Below are positions 7,147-15,505 of a stretch of 15,507 nt of DNA, piece after piece. The position numbers and the translations under genes were made by a program. Origin of the DNA: an uncultured Collinsella sp. GTDB taxonomy: Bacteria; Actinomycetota; Coriobacteriia; Coriobacteriales; Coriobacteriaceae. Under the pieces are notes generated by a model. The model made no database searches, was not told the origin of the DNA, and saw only the letters and a list, made by a program, of their open reading frames with translations. The stretch covers positions 1 to 15,507 of the forward strand of contig UQJA01000040.1 in assembly GCA_900541285.1 (NCBI GenBank), in the 5' to 3' direction. Within the stretch, counting starts at the first letter, position 1, and every line of letters begins with the position of its first letter.

Positions 7147-10100
7147 ATGCTCATTCACCGTATAGCCGCGCAGCTCTACACTGCCGAGGCGCTGCAGACC
7201 GTCGAGGCCGGACTCGATGCCGGCGAGGACGTGACGCTGGCTGTGTCGCAGTCGGGCCGCACGCTTATGGCGGCCGCCCAGTTTGCGCGCCGTCCGCGCC
7301 CGACGGTCTACATTGTGAGCGGCGAGGATGCGGCTGATCGCGCCGCGCGCAGCCTTGCCGCCTATGTGGGTCTGGCGCACGTGTGCCGCTTTCCCGAGCG
7401 CAAGGACTATCCGTGGCGCGAGCAGGCGCCCGACGACGCCGTGGTGGCGCAGCGCTGCGAGGCCCTGGGACGCATCGTGCGCGGCGACAACTGCATCATG
7501 GTTGCCTCTGCCCGCGCGCTGCTGCGTTGCGTGCCGCCAGTCGAGAGCCGCTACTGGGAGTCCACGACCTTTACGGTGGGCGAGGAGATTTCTTTTGACG
7601 AGGTGCCGCAGCGCCTGGTGGGCATGGGCTACACCAATGCCGGCGCCACCGACGCGCCCGGTCTGTTCCGCGTGCACGGCGACACCGTCGAGGTGTTCCC
7701 CGCACAGGAAAAGGCGCCCGTGCGCATCGAGTTCTTTGGCGACGAGATTGACCGCATCCGCCGCATGGTGAGCTCCACGGGGCAGACCATCGGCAACGAG
7801 GACAGTATCGAGATCTTCCCCTGCCGTGAGCTGGCGCTCACCGACGAGGCCGTTCACAACATGCACGTGGCGCTCTACCGCGCAAGCCAGGACGACAGCA
7901 AACTGGCGGCGCTGCTCGAGATGGTGGATGCGCGTATCGTCACGCCCGAGCTCGACCGCTTTTTGCCGGTGATGTACGGCCAGACCGTAAGCCCGTTGGC
8001 GCACGTGAGCGGCAAGGCGCTGGTGGTTTTGTCCGAGCCGCGCTCGCTGTTCGACGACTGCCTGCGCGCCTACGAGGATATCGAGGCGCGTGCCGGCGAG
8101 GCAGGGATTGACCGCCTGGATGGTCTGTACGTGCGCGCCCAACAGCTCGATTTTGGTGCCCAGCAGCGCCTGAACTATGTGAGCCTCATCCGTGCCGGCG
8201 GTGCGGTGACGGCCGAGCTCAAGATTGAGCAGCCGGCCATCGCAGGCTCGGACAACCGTTTTATGATGCGCATCCAGGAAGTCGTGGGCAAGCGCTATGC
8301 CTGCGTGTTTGCCATTCCCGACCGCGGAGCGCGCGAGTCGATGGAGCTCACCTTTGGCGACGAGGGCATAACCTTTGAGGAATCGCTGACCGCGGCGCCC
8401 GAAAACGCCGGCGTCATTGGCGAGCGCGTGCGCGTGGCGGCGGCAGATTCTGCCGACCGTGCTGCCCGTCAGGATGCCCATGCTGCAATTCGCGAGCGCA
8501 AGGCCGATGCGCTCAACGCCCGCTCGCTCGAGGCAGGTGCCGCCCAGGCAGCCGCCGGCGCCGCCGTGCCTACTATCTCGCGCGGACGCGTGACCTTTGT
8601 CGATGCCGCTCTGCCGCAGGGCGTGGTGGTGCCCGATGCCAACCTGGCCGTGTTCTCGATTGCCGACCTCAACGCCCGCATGGACGCCAACCGCGCGCGC
8701 AGCCGCCGCAAGGTGGACATTACGCAGATCACATTCCCGTTTAAGCCGGGCGACTACGTGGTGCACGCCACTCACGGCATCGCACTCTTTAGCGAGATCG
8801 CGCGCCAAGAAGTGGGCGGCAAGGAGCGCGACTACTTTTTGCTGGAATATGCCGACGGCGACAAGCTCTACGTGCCGCTCGAGCAGGTCGACCGCATCAC
8901 GCGATACGTCGGTCCCGACGGTGACAAGCCGCGCCTGACCAGGCTCAATACCGCCGACTGGACGCGTGCCACCAACAAGGCGCGCAAGAACGCCAAAAAG
9001 CTGGCGTTTGACCTGGTCGATCTGTATACGCGCCGCTCGTCGATTACCGGTATCGCCTGCCCGCCCGACACGCCCGAGCAGATCGAGATGGAGCAGAGCT
9101 TCCCTTACGACGAGACGCGCGACCAGCTGGAGGCCATCGCCGACATTAAGGCCGACATGGAGGCGCCCAAGCCCATGGACCGCCTGCTGTGCGGCGACGT
9201 GGGCTTTGGCAAGACCGAGGTCGCTCTGCGCGCGGCGTTTAAGTGCGTTGACTCCGGCCGCCAGGTCATGGTGCTCTGCCCCACGACCATTCTGGCCCAG
9301 CAGCACTACGAGACGTTCTTTGAGCGCTTTGCTCCGTTTGGCCTTGAGGTCGAGGTGCTCAGCCGCTTCCGCACACCGGCGCAGCAAAAGCGCGCACTCA
9401 AGGCGTTCGCCGAGGGCACGATTGACGTGCTTATCGGCACGCACCGCCTGCTTTCGGCCGATGTGAACCCCAAAAACCTGGGCCTGGTGATCATTGACGA
9501 GGAACAACGCTTTGGCGTGCAGCACAAGGAGCAGCTCAAGAACCTGCGCGAGCAGATTGACGTGCTCACGCTTTCGGCCACGCCTATCCCGCGTACCATG
9601 CAGATGGCTACGAGCGGCGTGCGCGATATGAGCCTGATCACCACGCCGCCGACCGGGCGTCGTCCCGTGATCGTGCACGTGGGGGAGTACGACCCCGATG
9701 TGGTGAGCGCGGCGATTCGCCTGGAGGTGGGCCGCGGCGGCCAGGTGTACTACGTGTCCAACCGCGTTAAGACCATCGATGACGCCGTGGCGCGCGTGCA
9801 TGAGGCCGCGCCCGAGGCGCGCGTGGGCGTGGCACACGGCAAGATGAGCCCGCGCGAGGTCGAGGACGTGATGATTGAGTTCGCGACCAAAAAGATCGAT
9901 GTGCTCATCGCCACGACCATCGTGGAGAGCGGCATCGACAACGCAACGGCCAACACGCTGATCATCGAGGACTCGCAGCGCCTTGGCCTGGCGCAGCTCT
10001 ACCAGCTCAAGGGCCGTGTGGGCCGCTCTGCCACGCAGGCCTACGCGTACTTTATGTTCCCCGGCGAGCTGCCGCTCACCGAGGAGGCAACGGCGCGCCT

Positions 10101-10779
10101 GACCGCACTTTCCGAGTTCCAGGACCTGGGCAGCGGCATGCGCATCGCCATGCGCGACCTAGAGATCCGTGGCGCCGGTTCGCTTATGGGAGCCGAGCAG
10201 CACGGCAACTTGTCGAGCGTGGGCTTTGACCTGTTTACGCAGATGTTGGGCCAGGCGGTAGCCGAGGCGCGCGGCGATGACGACGCCGGCGTGGAGGCGG
10301 CGAGCGTGGGTATTAACCTGCCGGCCGACTACTTCTTGTCCGAGGAGTACCTGCCGGCGGTGGACCAGCGCGTGCTCGTGTACCGTAAGCTCGCAGCGGC
10401 CGAGGACCTGGAGAGCATCGACGAGGTGCAGGAAGAGACCGAGGCCGCGCATGGCGAGCTGCCGTTGGCGGGACTCAACCTGTTCAATCGCGCACGCATC
10501 CGCATTCGTGGCGAGCGCCTGGGGCTCGAGAGCGTCACGCTCAGCGGTGGGCGTATCACGTTTTTGGGCGTCGACGTGCCCAAGAAGGTGGCCTTTGAGC
10601 TAAAGACTCGCTATGGCGCGGTGAACTTCCCCAAGAGCCGCAAGCTGTCGGTGCCCTACAAGGCGGGCGCCGGCGCGGGCAGCGGCCTGGGCCGCGGTCT
10701 CGACGCCAACGACGGCACCGGCCCGGTGGCGGCGGCACTCATGCTGCTGCAGCAATTAGGTGCTAGCGACGACGACTAA
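7147..10779 (+). CDS. mfd: Transcription-repair coupling factor Mfd
   Basis: This 1210-residue protein is slightly longer than E. coli Mfd (1148). It is an ATP-driven translocase that removes RNA polymerase stalled at DNA damage and recruits UvrA. ATG 7147 has GGAGGA (7136-7141) at 5 nt; an in-frame TTG 7120 has no SD and sits in the hairpin. The order is a UvrB-like module (about 1-350), then the RNA polymerase-interacting domain from FPFKPGDYVVHATHGIALF (about 530-600). The RecG-like translocase follows, with Walker A GDVGFGKT (683-690), DEEQ (784-787) and a C-terminal helicase half containing QLKGRVGRS. The TRCF C-terminal domain comes last. An Ala-rich stretch near 440-475 lies before the RNA polymerase-interacting domain, and a Gly-rich, acidic tail ends the protein. 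Confidence 0.96.
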   Translation: MLIHRIAAQLYTAEALQTVEAGLDAGEDVTLAVSQSGRTLMAAAQFARRPRPTVYIVSGEDAADRAARSLAAYVGLAHVCRFPERKDYPWREQAPDDAVVAQRCEALGRIVRGDNCIMVASARALLRCVPPVESRYWESTTFTVGEEISFDEVPQRLVGMGYTNAGATDAPGLFRVHGDTVEVFPAQEKAPVRIEFFGDEIDRIRRMVSSTGQTIGNEDSIEIFPCRELALTDEAVHNMHVALYRASQDDSKLAALLEMVDARIVTPELDRFLPVMYGQTVSPLAHVSGKALVVLSEPRSLFDDCLRAYEDIEARAGEAGIDRLDGLYVRAQQLDFGAQQRLNYVSLIRAGGAVTAELKIEQPAIAGSDNRFMMRIQEVVGKRYACVFAIPDRGARESMELTFGDEGITFEESLTAAPENAGVIGERVRVAAADSADRAARQDAHAAIRERKADALNARSLEAGAAQAAAGAAVPTISRGRVTFVDAALPQGVVVPDANLAVFSIADLNARMDANRARSRRKVDITQITFPFKPGDYVVHATHGIALFSEIARQEVGGKERDYFLLEYADGDKLYVPLEQVDRITRYVGPDGDKPRLTRLNTADWTRATNKARKNAKKLAFDLVDLYTRRSSITGIACPPDTPEQIEMEQSFPYDETRDQLEAIADIKADMEAPKPMDRLLCGDVGFGKTEVALRAAFKCVDSGRQVMVLCPTTILAQQHYETFFERFAPFGLEVEVLSRFRTPAQQKRALKAFAEGTIDVLIGTHRLLSADVNPKNLGLVIIDEEQRFGVQHKEQLKNLREQIDVLTLSATPIPRTMQMATSGVRDMSLITTPPTGRRPVIVHVGEYDPDVVSAAIRLEVGRGGQVYYVSNRVKTIDDAVARVHEAAPEARVGVAHGKMSPREVEDVMIEFATKKIDVLIATTIVESGIDNATANTLIIEDSQRLGLAQLYQLKGRVGRSATQAYAYFMFPGELPLTEEATARLTALSEFQDLGSGMRIAMRDLEIRGAGSLMGAEQHGNLSSVGFDLFTQMLGQAVAEARGDDDAGVEAASVGINLPADYFLSEEYLPAVDQRVLVYRKLAAAEDLESIDEVQEETEAAHGELPLAGLNLFNRARIRIRGERLGLESVTLSGGRITFLGVDVPKKVAFELKTRYGAVNFPKSRKLSVPYKAGAGAGSGLGRGLDANDGTGPVAAALMLLQQLGASDDD

Positions 10780-10835
10780 CGGATCGACGCTGCAAACGCC
10801 CCATTTGGGCACTCTGGCTCCATCGAAAGGAAAGC

Positions 10836-11699
10836 ATGTTCGGATACATCTACAAGAAAGATGTCGCCATTATCGCGGTTGTCCTGTGCCTTTGTCTGGG
10901 CGTGGGCAGCTTCTTCGATTATCAGATCTCGTGCGCGCTGTTCAACATCGGCAGCATGTACGGCCGCTTTATCGAGGCCGCCGGCGAGCTGCCGTTTGAG
11001 CTGACGGCGAGCATCGCGGGCGTTATGCTCGTGCGCGCGGTGCGTCCCGACTCCAGGGGGAGCAAATGGCTCGCCGTGCTCGGCATCCTCGTCAACATTG
11101 GCCTGGCCGGCTACGAGATCGTTTCGTCCCTGCGGGTTGGCGGCAAACTCATCGCGGTTCAGTTGGTGCTGACGTTTGTGCTGGTCATCGCCGCTAACCT
11201 TGTCGTCTATCGCCTCACGCGCACGACCGAGCCCGACGAGCTCACGCGCTGGGCGTTGATGGTGCTTGTCGTGTGGGTCGCTCAGGCCATCATCCTCAAC
11301 GTGATTGTCAAGCCGCTGTGGTCGCGCCCACGCATGCGCGTGATCGAGGTGACGCAGGGACTCGAGTTTCAGCCGTGGTGGGTGATCGGCAACCCCGACA
11401 AGTGGAGTTATATTGCGGCCGGCGTAATCAAGGACGGCTTTAAGTCGTTTGCGAGCGGACACACCGCGCATGCGGCGATTGGCCTGATGCTCGCCGGGCT
11501 TCCCGCAGCGGCCTTTAAGGAAAAACCGTCGCGTCGCCGCGTGATTTTTTGGGCGGCGGCTGTGATCGCGGCGCTCGTCGCCTTTGGGCGCATCGTGATC
11601 GGAGCGCACTTTTTGAGTGACGTGAGCTGCGGCTTTGCCCTGGTACTGGCGCTTGAATGCCTTGCCGCGCGCATTGCCTATCCCAGCGGCGTACAATAG
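10836..11699 (+). CDS. PAP2-family membrane phosphatase
   Basis: This 287-residue integral membrane protein has about six hydrophobic segments (near 10-25, 55-68, 78-98, 106-126, 138-158 and 236-280 in parts). ATG 10836 has AAAGGA at 4 nt. The three PAP2 motifs are recognisable. Motif 1 is Lys159-x6-Arg166, but Met167 replaces the usual Pro. Motif 2 is ASGH (206-209) instead of PSGH. Motif 3 is Arg252-x5-His258-x3-Asp262. The catalytic His209, His258 and Asp262 are present. Such enzymes dephosphorylate lipid phosphates such as phosphatidate, PGP or undecaprenyl diphosphate at the outer membrane face. Which of these applies cannot be told. The region between motifs 1 and 2 is long (about 40 residues). 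The gene lies 56 nt after mfd and 45 nt before the aldolase, so co-transcription is possible. Confidence 0.85.
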   Translation: MFGYIYKKDVAIIAVVLCLCLGVGSFFDYQISCALFNIGSMYGRFIEAAGELPFELTASIAGVMLVRAVRPDSRGSKWLAVLGILVNIGLAGYEIVSSLRVGGKLIAVQLVLTFVLVIAANLVVYRLTRTTEPDELTRWALMVLVVWVAQAIILNVIVKPLWSRPRMRVIEVTQGLEFQPWWVIGNPDKWSYIAAGVIKDGFKSFASGHTAHAAIGLMLAGLPAAAFKEKPSRRRVIFWAAAVIAALVAFGRIVIGAHFLSDVSCGFALVLALECLAARIAYPSGVQ

Positions 11700-11744
11700 C
11701 TCCGTTTGAATCATCTGGCCGATACCCGGTAAGAGAGGATTGCC

Positions 11745-12770
11745 ATGCTCGCGTTTAACAACGATTATTCCCACGGCGCACATCCGGCAGTGCTGCAGGC
11801 GCTCGTCGACACCAATATGGAGCCGCAGCCCGGCTACGGTGCCGATGCGCACACCGAGCGTGCCAAGCAGCTTATCCGTGAGGCCTGTCAGGCCCCCGAT
11901 GCCGACGTGTTTTTTCTGGTGGGCGGCACGCAGGCCAACGCGACGGTGATCGACATGCTGCTTGCGCCCTACGAGGGCGTCGTTGCTGCCGAGACTGGCC
12001 ACGTCGCCTGCCACGAGGCAGGCGCCATCGAGTTTGGCGGCCACAAGGTGCTCACCATCCCCGGCTACGAGGGCAAGATGCACGCCGAGGATCTGGAGGA
12101 CTATATCCAGGTGTTCTACGAAAACGAGAGCTACGAGCATACGGTGTTCCCGGGCGCCGTGTACGTGAGCCTATCGACCGAGTACGGCACGCTGTACTCC
12201 AAGGCCGAGCTCGCGGCGATTCACGCGGTGTGCCAGAAGCGCGAGATTTCGCTGTTTGTGGACGGTGCTCGCCTGGCCTATGCGCTGGCGGCCGATGAGT
12301 GCGACATTACCCTGCCCGAGCTGGCGCAGCTGTGCGACGTGTTCTACATCGGCGGCACCAAGTGCGGCGCGCTCTGCGGCGAGGCTGTGGTGTTCTGCGG
12401 CATGCATGCCCCGGCGCATCCCATTCCGCGTATTAAGCAGCATGGCGCGCTGCTTGCCAAGGGCCGCCTGACGGGTGTGCAGTTCGAGGCTCTTTTTACC
12501 GATGGCCTGTATTTTGAGATTGGTCGCCAGGCGATTGAGACCGCTCAGGCGCTGCGTCGCGTGCTGCACGAGCGCGGCTACCAGTTCTTCTTGGAGACGC
12601 CGACCAACCAGCAGTTCGTGATTCTGCCCAACGAGGACATGGCCCGCATTCGCGAGCATGCGGCGATCGAGTACTGGGAAAAGTACGACGATACCCACAC
12701 GGTGGTGCGTTTTTGCACCAGCTGGGCCACGACGCAGGAGGACATCGACGCGCTGGCGGCTGTCCTGTAG
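11745..12770 (+). CDS. ltaE: Low-specificity L-threonine aldolase
   Basis: This 341-residue PLP enzyme of fold type I cleaves L-threonine and L-allo-threonine to glycine and acetaldehyde, in the cytosol. ATG 11745 has GAGAGGA (11733-11739) at 5 nt. The N-terminal NDYSHGAHPAVLQAL block and the FFLVGGTQANATVIDMLL block (PLP phosphate contacts) are typical. So is HVACHEAGAIEFGGHKV. Asp173 in FVDGARLAYAL would bind the pyridine nitrogen and Lys206 in YIGGTKCGAL would form the Schiff base. The length fits the family. A potential -10 TACAAT (11692-11697) overlaps the end of the PAP2 gene, without a clear -35. A strong terminator follows. The related beta-eliminating lyases are the main alternative, but the GGTKCGAL context fits threonine aldolase. 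Confidence 0.88.
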   Translation: MLAFNNDYSHGAHPAVLQALVDTNMEPQPGYGADAHTERAKQLIREACQAPDADVFFLVGGTQANATVIDMLLAPYEGVVAAETGHVACHEAGAIEFGGHKVLTIPGYEGKMHAEDLEDYIQVFYENESYEHTVFPGAVYVSLSTEYGTLYSKAELAAIHAVCQKREISLFVDGARLAYALAADECDITLPELAQLCDVFYIGGTKCGALCGEAVVFCGMHAPAHPIPRIKQHGALLAKGRLTGVQFEALFTDGLYFEIGRQAIETAQALRRVLHERGYQFFLETPTNQQFVILPNEDMARIREHAAIEYWEKYDDTHTVVRFCTSWATTQEDIDALAAVL

Positions 12771-12788
12771 CCTGATGTAATGACAAGG

Positions 12789-12832
12789 GGCCGCCCTGCG
12801 CCTGAGCTTGGCGCAGGGCGGCCTTTGCTTTT
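12789..12832 (+). terminator. Strong terminator after threonine aldolase
   Basis: A perfect 14 bp stem GGCCGCCCTGCGCC (12789-12802) pairs with 12810-12823. The loop is 7 nt (TGAGCTT) and a TTTGCTTTT tail follows. It isolates the aldolase transcript from the acetyltransferase gene, which therefore may need its own promoter unless read-through occurs. Confidence 0.9.
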
Positions 12833-12848
12833 GGGGGAGAAGGGTTGT

Positions 12849-13439
12849 ATGACCGAGATGTCCGAGCCGACGATTCGCCTGGCGACGCCCGATGACGCGT
12901 CGGCGTTGCTTGCCATCTATGAGCCGTATGTGCGCCAGACGGCGATTACCTGCGAATATGAGGTGCCGAGCGTTGAGGAGTTCGCCGGGCGCATCGAGCG
13001 TACGCTCAGGCGCTATCCGTATTTGGTGATGGAGTTGGACGGGCGTCCGGTGGGCTATGCCTATGCGAGCCCGCTTAACAGCCGCGAGGCATACGACTGG
13101 TCGGTCGAGACGTCGATCTACCTGGCGCGTGATGTGCGCCACGGCGGGCTGGGCCGCAAACTACATGACGCGCTCAAGCAGTGCCTGATCGCGATGGGCA
13201 TCACCAACATGTGTGCCCTCATCGCCGTGCCGCACGACAAGGACGATGAGTACCTGACGCACAACAGCCAGGACTTCCATGCCCATATGGGATATCGCTT
13301 GGTGGGTGCTTTCGACCGCTGTGCCCAAAAGTTCGGCCGCTGGTACGACATGTGCTGGATGGAGTTGGTCCTGGCCGAGCGCACACCCAACCAACCCAAG
13401 CCAACCTGGTTCCCCGACCTCCCCAAACCTACCATTTAG
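12849..13439 (+). CDS. GNAT N-acetyltransferase, phosphinothricin-acetyltransferase-like
   Basis: This 196-residue cytosolic acetyl-CoA-dependent acetyltransferase begins with the family's IRLATPDDASALLAIYEPYV block. The SIYLARDVRHGGLGRKLHDAL stretch, containing the acetyl-CoA loop (Arg97 to Arg103), sits in the usual middle position. HMGYRLVGAFDRCAQKFGRWYDMCWMEL near the end is typical of the PAT/MnaT group, which acetylates phosphinothricin, methionine sulfone/sulfoximine or related amines. The true substrate is unknown. ATG 12849 follows AAGGG (12840-12844); ATG 12858 is an alternative three codons later. A Pro-rich tail of about 18 residues (from ERTPNQPKPT) is longer than the core needs and runs into repeat-like DNA at the stop. 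The gene is convergent with the GntR gene 21 nt away. Confidence 0.85.
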   Translation: MTEMSEPTIRLATPDDASALLAIYEPYVRQTAITCEYEVPSVEEFAGRIERTLRRYPYLVMELDGRPVGYAYASPLNSREAYDWSVETSIYLARDVRHGGLGRKLHDALKQCLIAMGITNMCALIAVPHDKDDEYLTHNSQDFHAHMGYRLVGAFDRCAQKFGRWYDMCWMELVLAERTPNQPKPTWFPDLPKPTI

Positions 13440-13462
13440 GGACAGGTTTATTTTGGCAGGTT
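13425..13462. repeat. Repeat-like convergent 3' junction
   Basis: The GNAT stop and the GntR stop are joined by a short low-complexity sequence. AAACCT (13425-13430) pairs with AGGTTT (13444-13449), followed by ATTTTGG, which could be a weak terminator. CAGGTT occurs twice, 14 nt apart (13443 and 13457). I suspect a dispersed repeat with the core GGGACAGGTTTATTTTGG but cannot verify it from one window. Confidence 0.35.
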
Positions 13463-14183
13463 AGCCGATGGGTTCGGTGTATTTGGCGCGGTCGGTGCGC
13501 TGGATGCGCTTGGAGACATGGAGCGGTCGGCCGTCGGTGTCGTAGACGTAGTCGGTGATCAGGATCAGCGCCTGCCCGCGCTCAACGTTGAGCAAAAACG
13601 CCTCGTTTTGCGAGGCATAGCACACCTCAAAGGTCTTGTGCCCCTGTGCCGGCGCGCGATGGAATTCTTGGCGCAGCGTCGCGTAGAGTGAACCGTTGAT
13701 ATCGCGATCGATGAGCGACTCAAAGCTTGGTGGCAGATAGGTGGTCTCCAGGCACAGCGGCGCATCGTCCAGGTAGCGCAGGCGGACAAGTTTGACGAGC
13801 TTGCTGCCCACGGCGGCATCAAAGAACTTAGCTATGCTGCCGCCCGCCTTGGTAAAGCCCGAGTCCACCGTGCGCGTGGTGGGCTTCATGCCCTGGCCTT
13901 CGACCTGCTTGGTATAGCTCGAAAACACCAGGTTGTTCTCGTGGAGCGCGGGCGTGTCGGCCACAAAGGCGCCACGCCCGCGCTCGGTGCGCACCAGGCC
14001 CTCATCAACGAGCACTTTAAGGGCATGGCGCACGGTGCTGCGCGACAGCCCCGATTCGTCCATGAGTTCCATCTCGGACGGCAGCTTGTCTCCGCGTGCG
14101 TAGATACCGGCGGCGATGCGGTCACGCAACATGCCCGCCAAGCGCTCGTATTGGCTCAGTTTCTTTTTAGATGAAGCGTTCAT
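13461..14183 (-). CDS. GntR-family (HutC/UTRA) transcriptional regulator
   Basis: This is a 240-residue one-domain-plus-sensor regulator. Residues 11-75 form the GntR winged helix, with the GDKLPSEMELMDESGLSRST block and the wing VLVDEGLVRTERGRGAFV. Residues of about 95-235 form a UTRA effector domain, with FSSYTKQVEGQG near the start and LRYLDDAPLCLETTYLP in the core. ATG is at 14183 on the minus strand, with only a weak AGG upstream. UTRA regulators bind small sugar phosphates or related catabolites and usually repress adjacent genes. Divergence from an FrlB-type deglycase suggests control of Amadori-compound catabolism, as FrlR does for frl operons. Repeated TTGTATGC boxes in the shared spacer are likely operators, including one 18 nt from its own start, so autoregulation is expected. 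Confidence 0.9.
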   Translation of the reverse strand: MNASSKKKLSQYERLAGMLRDRIAAGIYARGDKLPSEMELMDESGLSRSTVRHALKVLVDEGLVRTERGRGAFVADTPALHENNLVFSSYTKQVEGQGMKPTTRTVDSGFTKAGGSIAKFFDAAVGSKLVKLVRLRYLDDAPLCLETTYLPPSFESLIDRDINGSLYATLRQEFHRAPAQGHKTFEVCYASQNEAFLLNVERGQALILITDYVYDTDGRPLHVSKRIQRTDRAKYTEPIG

Positions 14184-14388
14184 GCGATCAGCCTATATCT
14201 AACTTGTATGCTTATCTAAGCAAGCATGTATTCAACACAACAATAAAACCGCTGGTATCGAGCTACCGAAAACCTTACCAGCAAAATTTCTAAGACAAAT
14301 ATAGCATACAACTAGTCGACATAACCAAAACATGTATGTAACTTGTATGCCATCGAGAGCATCAAACGAGAAGAAAGGCTGATGCACG
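14184..14388. promoter_or_regulatory. Divergent control region between gntR and SIS deglycase
   Basis: This 205 bp AT-rich spacer holds an exact 12 bp direct repeat TAACTTGTATGC at 14200-14211 and 14339-14350. An inverted copy of its core lies at 14304-14311 (GCATACAA), and a related ATGTATG at 14332-14338. TGCTTA-TC-TAAGCA (14209-14222) is a 6 bp palindrome next to the first box. A second, unrelated palindrome GCTGGTA (14251-14257) with TACCAGC (14276-14282) sits in the middle. The boxes lie close to both start codons, as expected for operators of the GntR regulator. No clear -35/-10 pair could be assigned on either strand. Confidence 0.65.
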
Positions 14389-15381
14389 ATGACTACTCAG
14401 GAACAGGTTAAGGACGTCGTCTCCCAGGTTTTGGCCGACAAGGCAGACAAGGGCGGCATCAAGCGCGTCGTGTGGATTGGCGCCGGCGGATCCAACGGCG
14501 GCAACTATCCTGCCCAGTACTTTATGGAGCACGAGGCCACGCAGGTCGTGAGCTCCAGCTACACCAGCAATGAGTTCGTGCACGCAACTCCTGCCTACGT
14601 TAACGAGAACACCCTGGCCGTCGTCGTGTCCATGCGCGGCACCAAGGAGACCATCGTCGCCGCCCAGGTCGCCAAGGACCACGGCGCCAGCACCATCGCC
14701 ATCTATGTCGACGAGTCCGGCCTCACCGAGGTCTGCGACTACAAGATTCAGTATGACAGCCTGGCCGTCGACGAGTCTTGCATGGGCCGTACCAACTCCG
14801 CCGTCGTGACCATGATTGCCATGGAGCTTACGCAGCAGACCGAGGGCTATGCCGAGTATGAGACCGCTACGGCCGCCTTCGACCTGGTTGACCCCATCTA
14901 TCGCAAGGCCGTCGAGTACACCCGTCCGCTCGCCGCCAAGTGGGCAGAGCAAAACGCCGACAAGCCCTGCATCAACGTGATGGCTCAGGGTCCGCTCTTT
15001 GGTGCCGCCTACGTCTTTAGCATCTGCAACGTGCAGGAGATGCTGCAGATCGACTCTTGCACCATCAACACCTGCGACTTCTTCCACGGCCCCTTCGAGA
15101 TCCTGGACAAGCGCACCTCGCTGTTCCAGCTCATCAGCGTCGGCCGCAGCCGCTGCAACGACGAGCGCGGCATCCGCTTCGTCAACCAGTACGGTGGCGA
15201 GCGCGTCTATCAGCTCGACGCCAAGGAGCTCGGCCTCAACGACATCAAGGACAGCGTGAGCGAGTACTTCAACCACCTGATCTTTGCCCCGATTCTCAAC
15301 AACGTGTATATGCGCGCACTCTCTGCCGTCACCCACAAGGACTACATGACGCGCCGCTACATGTGGAAGCTGGACTACTAG
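14389..15381 (+). CDS. frlB: SIS-domain sugar-amine phosphate deglycase, FrlB-like
   Basis: This 330-residue protein matches the length of FrlB (about 330-340). FrlB cleaves fructoselysine 6-phosphate to glucose 6-phosphate and lysine in the cytosol. Two SIS folds are visible: the first with IGAGGSNGGNYPAQYF (30-45) and VSMRGTKET (80-88), the second with MAQGPLFGAAY (198-208). The block FFHGPFEIL (231-239), the ESRxxxERxxxFV-like GRSRCNDERGIRFV, and the C-terminal MTRRYMWKLDY resemble E. coli FrlB as I recall it. Glu217 and His233 are 16 residues apart, as are the catalytic Glu214 and His230 of Salmonella FraB from memory. ATG 14389 lies 10 nt after AAAGG (14374-14378). The substrate could be another Amadori product such as glucoselysine. 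No partner kinase or PTS gene is visible before the window ends. Confidence 0.8.
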   Translation: MTTQEQVKDVVSQVLADKADKGGIKRVVWIGAGGSNGGNYPAQYFMEHEATQVVSSSYTSNEFVHATPAYVNENTLAVVVSMRGTKETIVAAQVAKDHGASTIAIYVDESGLTEVCDYKIQYDSLAVDESCMGRTNSAVVTMIAMELTQQTEGYAEYETATAAFDLVDPIYRKAVEYTRPLAAKWAEQNADKPCINVMAQGPLFGAAYVFSICNVQEMLQIDSCTINTCDFFHGPFEILDKRTSLFQLISVGRSRCNDERGIRFVNQYGGERVYQLDAKELGLNDIKDSVSEYFNHLIFAPILNNVYMRALSAVTHKDYMTRRYMWKLDY

Positions 15382-15473
15382 GGGATAGAGCGGCCTAACA
15401 GCTCGATGTCCTCATAAGTTGCGGTGGAATAGTTCCTGTTTGGGGGCTTGAAGGGGGGTGCGGACAGAAAGTT

Positions 15474-15490
15474 GGACCGCGGGGCGGTCC
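15474..15490. repeat. Perfect hairpin before truncated gene
   Basis: GGACCGC (15474-15480) pairs perfectly with GCGGTCC (15484-15490) around a GGG loop. It lies a few bases upstream of the SD of the gene beginning at 15506, and lacks a T tail, so it is not a classical terminator. Confidence 0.6.
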
Positions 15491-15505
15491 GGACTGGAGG
15501 TTCGC

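Noticed and set aside
6895..9837. Very long antisense open frame (980 codons) on the minus strand over nth and mfd
   Set aside because: It is opposite two well-recognised genes, is rich in His, Arg and Ala without any domain, and has no SD. Long stop-free antisense frames are expected in GC-rich coding DNA.
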